Shown in pieces: positions 13,262 through 16,184 of a stretch of 16,184 bases of DNA; positions within the stretch are counted from its first letter, which is position 1; each line of letters opens with the position of its first letter. The stretch covers positions 1-16,184 of the forward strand of contig JASEHX010000018.1 in the NCBI GenBank assembly GCA_030018645.1, written 5' to 3'. The notes beneath the pieces are model-generated. The model ran no database searches and was not told the origin of the DNA. It saw only the letters and a list, made by a program, of their open reading frames with translations. A program made the translations under genes and the position numbers. The stretch comes from Candidatus Margulisiibacteriota bacterium (GTDB taxonomy: Bacteria; Margulisbacteria; WOR-1; O2-12-FULL-45-9).

Positions 13262-14599
13262 TTAGGCCACTTCCTCATAGCGTGCTTCTTTACTGTGAAA
13301 TTTAGTGATGTCTTTGCGGAAGACCAGTTCGATGGTCCCGACCGGACCGTTCCTTTGCTTAGCTATGATAATATCCGCCACATTGCCCCGATCAGAAGAG
13401 GGGTTGTAATAATCGTCGCGATGGATAAACATTACCACATCTGCCGTCTGCTCAATTTCGCCTGATTCCCTAAGGTCGGATAAGCGCGGCATGCGGTCGG
13501 TCCTCTGTTCTATAGCTCGGGAAAGCTGGGAAAGGGCAATTACCGGCACATCTAATTCGCGCGCCAGGGTCTTAAGCGAACGGGCAATTTCAGATATTTC
13601 CTGGACACGATTTTCTACCCGCGCCCTGCCCCGCATCAACTGCATATAATCAACAATAATCATGCCAAGCCCTTTTTCAATCTTAAGGCGCCGGGCTTTG
13701 GCGCGAATTTCAGTGGAAGAGATAGTAGCTGAATCATCAATATAAATGGGCGCTTCGGATAAACGACCCAGCGCGCGGGTTAATTTTTTCCACCCTGTAT
13801 CTGATAAGCTGGCCGTTTTAAGCTGTTGGGCATTAACCTCGGCTTCAGCACAGAGCATCCTTTGGGCAAGCTGTTCTTTGCTCATTTCTAATGAAAATAT
13901 CGCTACGGGTATTTTATATTTGATGGCAGAGCTGGCCGCAATATTAAGCGCCAATGCTGTTTTCCCCACCGACGGGCGGGCGGCAATAATAATTAATTCC
14001 GAATTTTGAAAGCCCGCCGTCATTTGATCAAGATCAGTAAAACCTGTGGGCGTCCCGGTGATAGCATCTTTCTTGCCGTATAAGCTGTCAATCCGGTCCA
14101 AGACGCCTTTGATAACACTGTCAATTTTGCTGAAGCCCTCGCGCACCCTTTTCAGCGCTAAATTAAAGATAGTTTGTTCGGCTTGTTCCAATATGTCATC
14201 TACCCGCTGGTCTTCTTCAAACGCGTCCTTCACCATGCGGGTGCCGGCATCGATCATTTTGCGCAGCATGCTTTTCTCGGCCACAATTTTTGCATGATAC
14301 TCGACATTCGCCGCCGTAGGAACGGAATTAAGCAAGTCGGCAATGTAAATTGAACCGCCCGCGGCATCCAATTTCCCGTTTTTTCGCAGAGCATCAGTAA
14401 CCGTCACCAAATCAACCGGCTCTCCCCGGTCAAATAATTCTAAAATGGTCTCAAAAATAAAACGGTGGGAATCGCGATAAAAACTGTCCGCGTCAAGATG
14501 GTCAAGCACGCGGGCAATTGCCCCTTTATCTAGCAGCATGGAACCCAAAACTGCCTGTTCGGCAACTAAATCTTGGGGGGGGATGCGATCTTCAGCCAT
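13262..14599 (-). CDS. dnaB: Replicative DNA helicase DnaB
   Basis: DnaB is the hexameric 5'-3' helicase of the replication fork. The 445-residue protein has the N-terminal domain beginning PPQDLVAEQAVLGSMLLD, a linker, and a RecA-type ATPase domain. Walker A is ARPSVGKT (207-214, Lys213), followed by SLEMSKEQLAQRM, Walker B in LGMIIVDYMQLM, the VIALSQLSRAIEQR segment, and SDLRESGEIEQTADVVMFIHRDDYY. No intein interrupts the motifs. The ATG at 14599 has no visible ribosome-binding site, but a promoter-like pair ends 8 bases upstream, so the mRNA could be leaderless. The stop is 7 bases from the upstream-most lptD ATG. A dnaB-lptD-tmk order is unusual; I know of no functional link. Confidence 0.98.
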   Translation of the reverse strand: MAEDRIPPQDLVAEQAVLGSMLLDKGAIARVLDHLDADSFYRDSHRFIFETILELFDRGEPVDLVTVTDALRKNGKLDAAGGSIYIADLLNSVPTAANVEYHAKIVAEKSMLRKMIDAGTRMVKDAFEEDQRVDDILEQAEQTIFNLALKRVREGFSKIDSVIKGVLDRIDSLYGKKDAITGTPTGFTDLDQMTAGFQNSELIIIAARPSVGKTALALNIAASSAIKYKIPVAIFSLEMSKEQLAQRMLCAEAEVNAQQLKTASLSDTGWKKLTRALGRLSEAPIYIDDSATISSTEIRAKARRLKIEKGLGMIIVDYMQLMRGRARVENRVQEISEIARSLKTLARELDVPVIALSQLSRAIEQRTDRMPRLSDLRESGEIEQTADVVMFIHRDDYYNPSSDRGNVADIIIAKQRNGPVGTIELVFRKDITKFHSKEARYEEVA

Positions 14600-14607
14600 A
14601 GTATCTA

Positions 14608-14636
14608 ATCTTACCCTAAAAAGAGGGTTGTTTCAA
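14608..14636 (-). promoter_or_regulatory. Possible promoter for dnaB giving a leaderless transcript
   Basis: On the minus strand TTGAAA (14636-14631) and TAAGAT (14613-14608) are separated by 17 bases; each box has two mismatches or fewer to consensus. The expected start is at or next to the dnaB ATG (14599). The assignment is tentative because the boxes are not perfect. Confidence 0.35.
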
Positions 14637-14638
14637 CC
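14621..14638 (-). terminator. Weak terminator-like hairpin after rluD
   Basis: On the minus strand GGTTG and CAACC (14638-14634 and 14630-14626) form a 5-base stem with a 3-base loop, followed by CTC and five Ts (14624-14618 region). It begins about 10 bases past the rluD stop. The stem is short, so termination would be partial at best. It overlaps the promoter-like boxes for dnaB. Confidence 0.25.
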
Positions 14639-14647
14639 AAGCTGTAC

Positions 14648-15598
14648 TTACCGTTTTTGTAATTTATTAAGCGCTTCCCTTATATCCTTGGGTAATTCGG
14701 CATTAAGTTTAATATATTGGCCTGTTCTTGGGTGCATAAAACCTAGCTTTGACGCATGCAGCATTTGACGGGGAATATTGAGGTCGTTTTTTTGCTTGCC
14801 GTAAACCGCATCCCCCGCCACCCCATGCCCAAGGTGCTGCATATGCACCCGGATTTGGTGAGTCCGCCCAGTTTTTAACACCAATTCAACCAATGAATAA
14901 CGCTGACCATCCTCCGATTCATAACGATCCTTGACGCTAAATTCGGTGGCGGCAAATTTGCCGTGCGTTTTTCTGTCCTCCCAATCCAGCACGGCCATTT
15001 TCTTGCGCTGAACCGGGTGCCGGCCCAACTTGGTCTCAATTAATCCCTTTTCCGGCTCAACCCAACCATGCACTAAGGCAAGGTATTGCTTAAATACTTT
15101 CTTATCTTTAAATTGTTTGGTTAATGACTGGTGCGCCAGGTCGCTTTTGGCAATGACGATTAACCCTGAAGTGTCTTTATCTAAACGATGCACAATTCCT
15201 GGCCGCAATATGCCGCCGATACCAGACAAATCTTTACAATGCGCCAGTAAAGCGTTTACGAGGGTACCTTGATAGTTTCCCGGTGCGGGATGCACTACCA
15301 TTCCGGCTGGTTTATTTATTACGATAAGATCCTGGTCTTCGTAAACAATGTCGAGCGGGATATTTTCGGATAATACTTCCAACTTTTGTGGAGCAGGAAC
15401 TTGGACATTAACTTTGTCGCCAATTTTTAATTTATAGCTGGCTTTTGTCTGGTTGCAATTGACTGTAACTTTCCTTTCTTCAATTAATTTTTGGATTTGC
15501 GAGCGGGTAAAGCTAATTTCTGCGCAAGCCGTTAAAAACTGATCAATCCGCTGTCCCTTGTTCTCTTCGGCAATAACATATTCATGTTTACTTGCCAT
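14648..15598 (-). CDS. rluD: RluA/RluD-family pseudouridine synthase
   Basis: The enzyme isomerises uridine to pseudouridine in RNA, in the RluD case in helix 69 of 23S rRNA. From the chosen ATG it has 316 residues. It shows an N-terminal S4 RNA-binding domain (about 11-70, RIDQFLTACAEISFTRSQIQKLIEERKVTVN) and the RluA catalytic domain with GMVVHPAPGN, the catalytic Asp140 in VHRLDKDTSGL, and KTGRTHQIRVHMQHLGHGVAGDAVYG. The S4 domain favours RluD-type over RluA-type, but the exact rRNA site cannot be assigned from sequence alone. The frame is open to an ATG at 15622. I prefer 15598 because it starts a normal distance before the S4 domain. Either start overlaps the end of lgt (11 or 35 bases), and neither has a clear ribosome-binding site. 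Confidence 0.92.
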   Translation of the reverse strand: MASKHEYVIAEENKGQRIDQFLTACAEISFTRSQIQKLIEERKVTVNCNQTKASYKLKIGDKVNVQVPAPQKLEVLSENIPLDIVYEDQDLIVINKPAGMVVHPAPGNYQGTLVNALLAHCKDLSGIGGILRPGIVHRLDKDTSGLIVIAKSDLAHQSLTKQFKDKKVFKQYLALVHGWVEPEKGLIETKLGRHPVQRKKMAVLDWEDRKTHGKFAATEFSVKDRYESEDGQRYSLVELVLKTGRTHQIRVHMQHLGHGVAGDAVYGKQKNDLNIPRQMLHASKLGFMHPRTGQYIKLNAELPKDIREALNKLQKR

Positions 15599-16184
15599 TG
15601 CGAGAGAGTCCATAACCGGCAAGGAGGATGAAAATAAGCGCCAGCCACTGCGAAGGAGTAAGCCCCAGCCAATGAATTGGGCTAAAGCGGAAAAATTCTA
15701 CGATTAAGCGGTAGGATCCATAGAATATAAAAAAATAATAAAATACTTGGCCGTCACGCTTTTTGCGGCGGTAAATATAAACCAAGGCAATAAAGGCCAA
15801 GAACATAATTAATATGGCGTATAATTGCGTCGGATGCAAAAATTGGTTGGGATAATAGGAATGGGCCAATGATCCGGCTGGAAATTTTATTGCCCAGGGG
15901 ATACTAGTGGGCAGACCAAAGCAGCAGCCGTTCAAAAAACAGCCAACCCGGCCAATGGCGTAACCCAGCGCCGAACCGGGCGCCAATATATCCAACAGCC
16001 GCAATAGCGGGATATTTTTGCGTTTCGCAAACCAGATAACCACCGCTAAATCAAAAAGAAACCCGCCTAAAAAGACCAAGCCGCCTTTCTGCACGGCAAA
16101 AATATCCCAGAGATTGTTTTGGTACTCGCTCCACTGGCCGACCACATAAAATATACGAGCTCCGATTATCCCGGCAATGATGAC
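15588..16184 (-). CDS. lgt: Prolipoprotein diacylglyceryl transferase Lgt (5' end outside window)
   Basis: Lgt is the inner-membrane enzyme that adds diacylglycerol from phosphatidylglycerol to the lipobox cysteine of lipoprotein precursors. The frame runs unbroken to the right edge (198 residues visible), and the edge sequence IIGARIFYV is the conserved Lgt segment before the first periplasmic loop. The true start therefore lies beyond the window, and the GTG at 16145 is not the start. Other conserved parts are GGLVFLGGF, the signature GYAIGRVGCFLNGCCFG, HPTQLYA, and FYGSYRLIVEFFR with its essential arginine. Several membrane segments are evident. GGLVFLGGF has Leu where E. coli has His103, a common variation outside the proteobacteria. 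It heads the visible part of the long minus-strand run. Confidence 0.96.
   Translation of the reverse strand, partial: VIIAGIIGARIFYVVGQWSEYQNNLWDIFAVQKGGLVFLGGFLFDLAVVIWFAKRKNIPLLRLLDILAPGSALGYAIGRVGCFLNGCCFGLPTSIPWAIKFPAGSLAHSYYPNQFLHPTQLYAILIMFLAFIALVYIYRRKKRDGQVFYYFFIFYGSYRLIVEFFRFSPIHWLGLTPSQWLALIFILLAGYGLSRNGK

Noticed and set aside
16143..16145. GTG as the start of lgt
   Set aside because: The frame continues to the window edge with the conserved Lgt residues IIGARIFYV, so the gene is only truncated by the window.

Overview
The window is a densely packed chromosomal segment from a diderm (two-membrane) bacterium. LptD, Lgt, an exported protein that looks like an outer-membrane barrel, and an MltG with a membrane anchor all point to a Gram-negative-type envelope. 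No rRNA or other taxonomic marker is present. Moderate GC, GuaB3 in place of a CBS-type IMP dehydrogenase, and short intergenic hairpin repeats would suit an uncultured candidate phylum such as the Margulisbacteria/Saganbacteria group, but that is only a guess. I found no tRNA, rRNA, CRISPR, transposase, integrase or prophage gene. No gene-free stretch exceeds about 115 bases.

Layout. (1) Positions 1-3759, minus strand, read right to left: a small exported beta-rich protein of unknown function, glyA, a hairpin repeat, ftsE, ftsX, and the first 35 codons of a membrane-anchored protein that may be a SurA-type chaperone. (2) Positions 3874-6875, plus strand: a YgiT-type zinc-finger protein, guaB3 and guaA, which are contiguous or overlapping. 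Blocks 1 and 2 diverge from about 114 bp in which two good sigma-70-type promoters face away from each other and share one -35 heptamer. (3) Positions 6882-16184, minus strand, read right to left: lgt (start cut off by the window edge), rluD, dnaB, lptD, tmk, alaS, ruvX and mltG. Most junctions overlap by 1 to 11 bases, so this looks like one long operon or two. It meets guaA tail to tail with 6 bp between stop codons.

How the genes fit together. The plus-strand operon covers the last two steps to GMP (IMP to XMP to GMP), and nearby glyA supplies one-carbon units for purine and thymidylate synthesis. The long minus operon mixes envelope assembly (lgt, lptD, mltG), replication (dnaB, tmk), translation (alaS, rluD) and ruvX. 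ftsEX links cell division to peptidoglycan remodelling.

The most unusual signals are non-coding. There are three copies of one composite hairpin repeat, all in the same orientation relative to the minus-strand transcripts. One lies between glyA and ftsE. One supplies the ribosome-binding site and first codons of mltG. One is read through in frame at the start of lptD, where a second repeat (TGACAAA-type) encodes much of the signal-peptide core. I saw no defence system, secondary-metabolite cluster or other plainly new multi-gene system; most genes are housekeeping genes.
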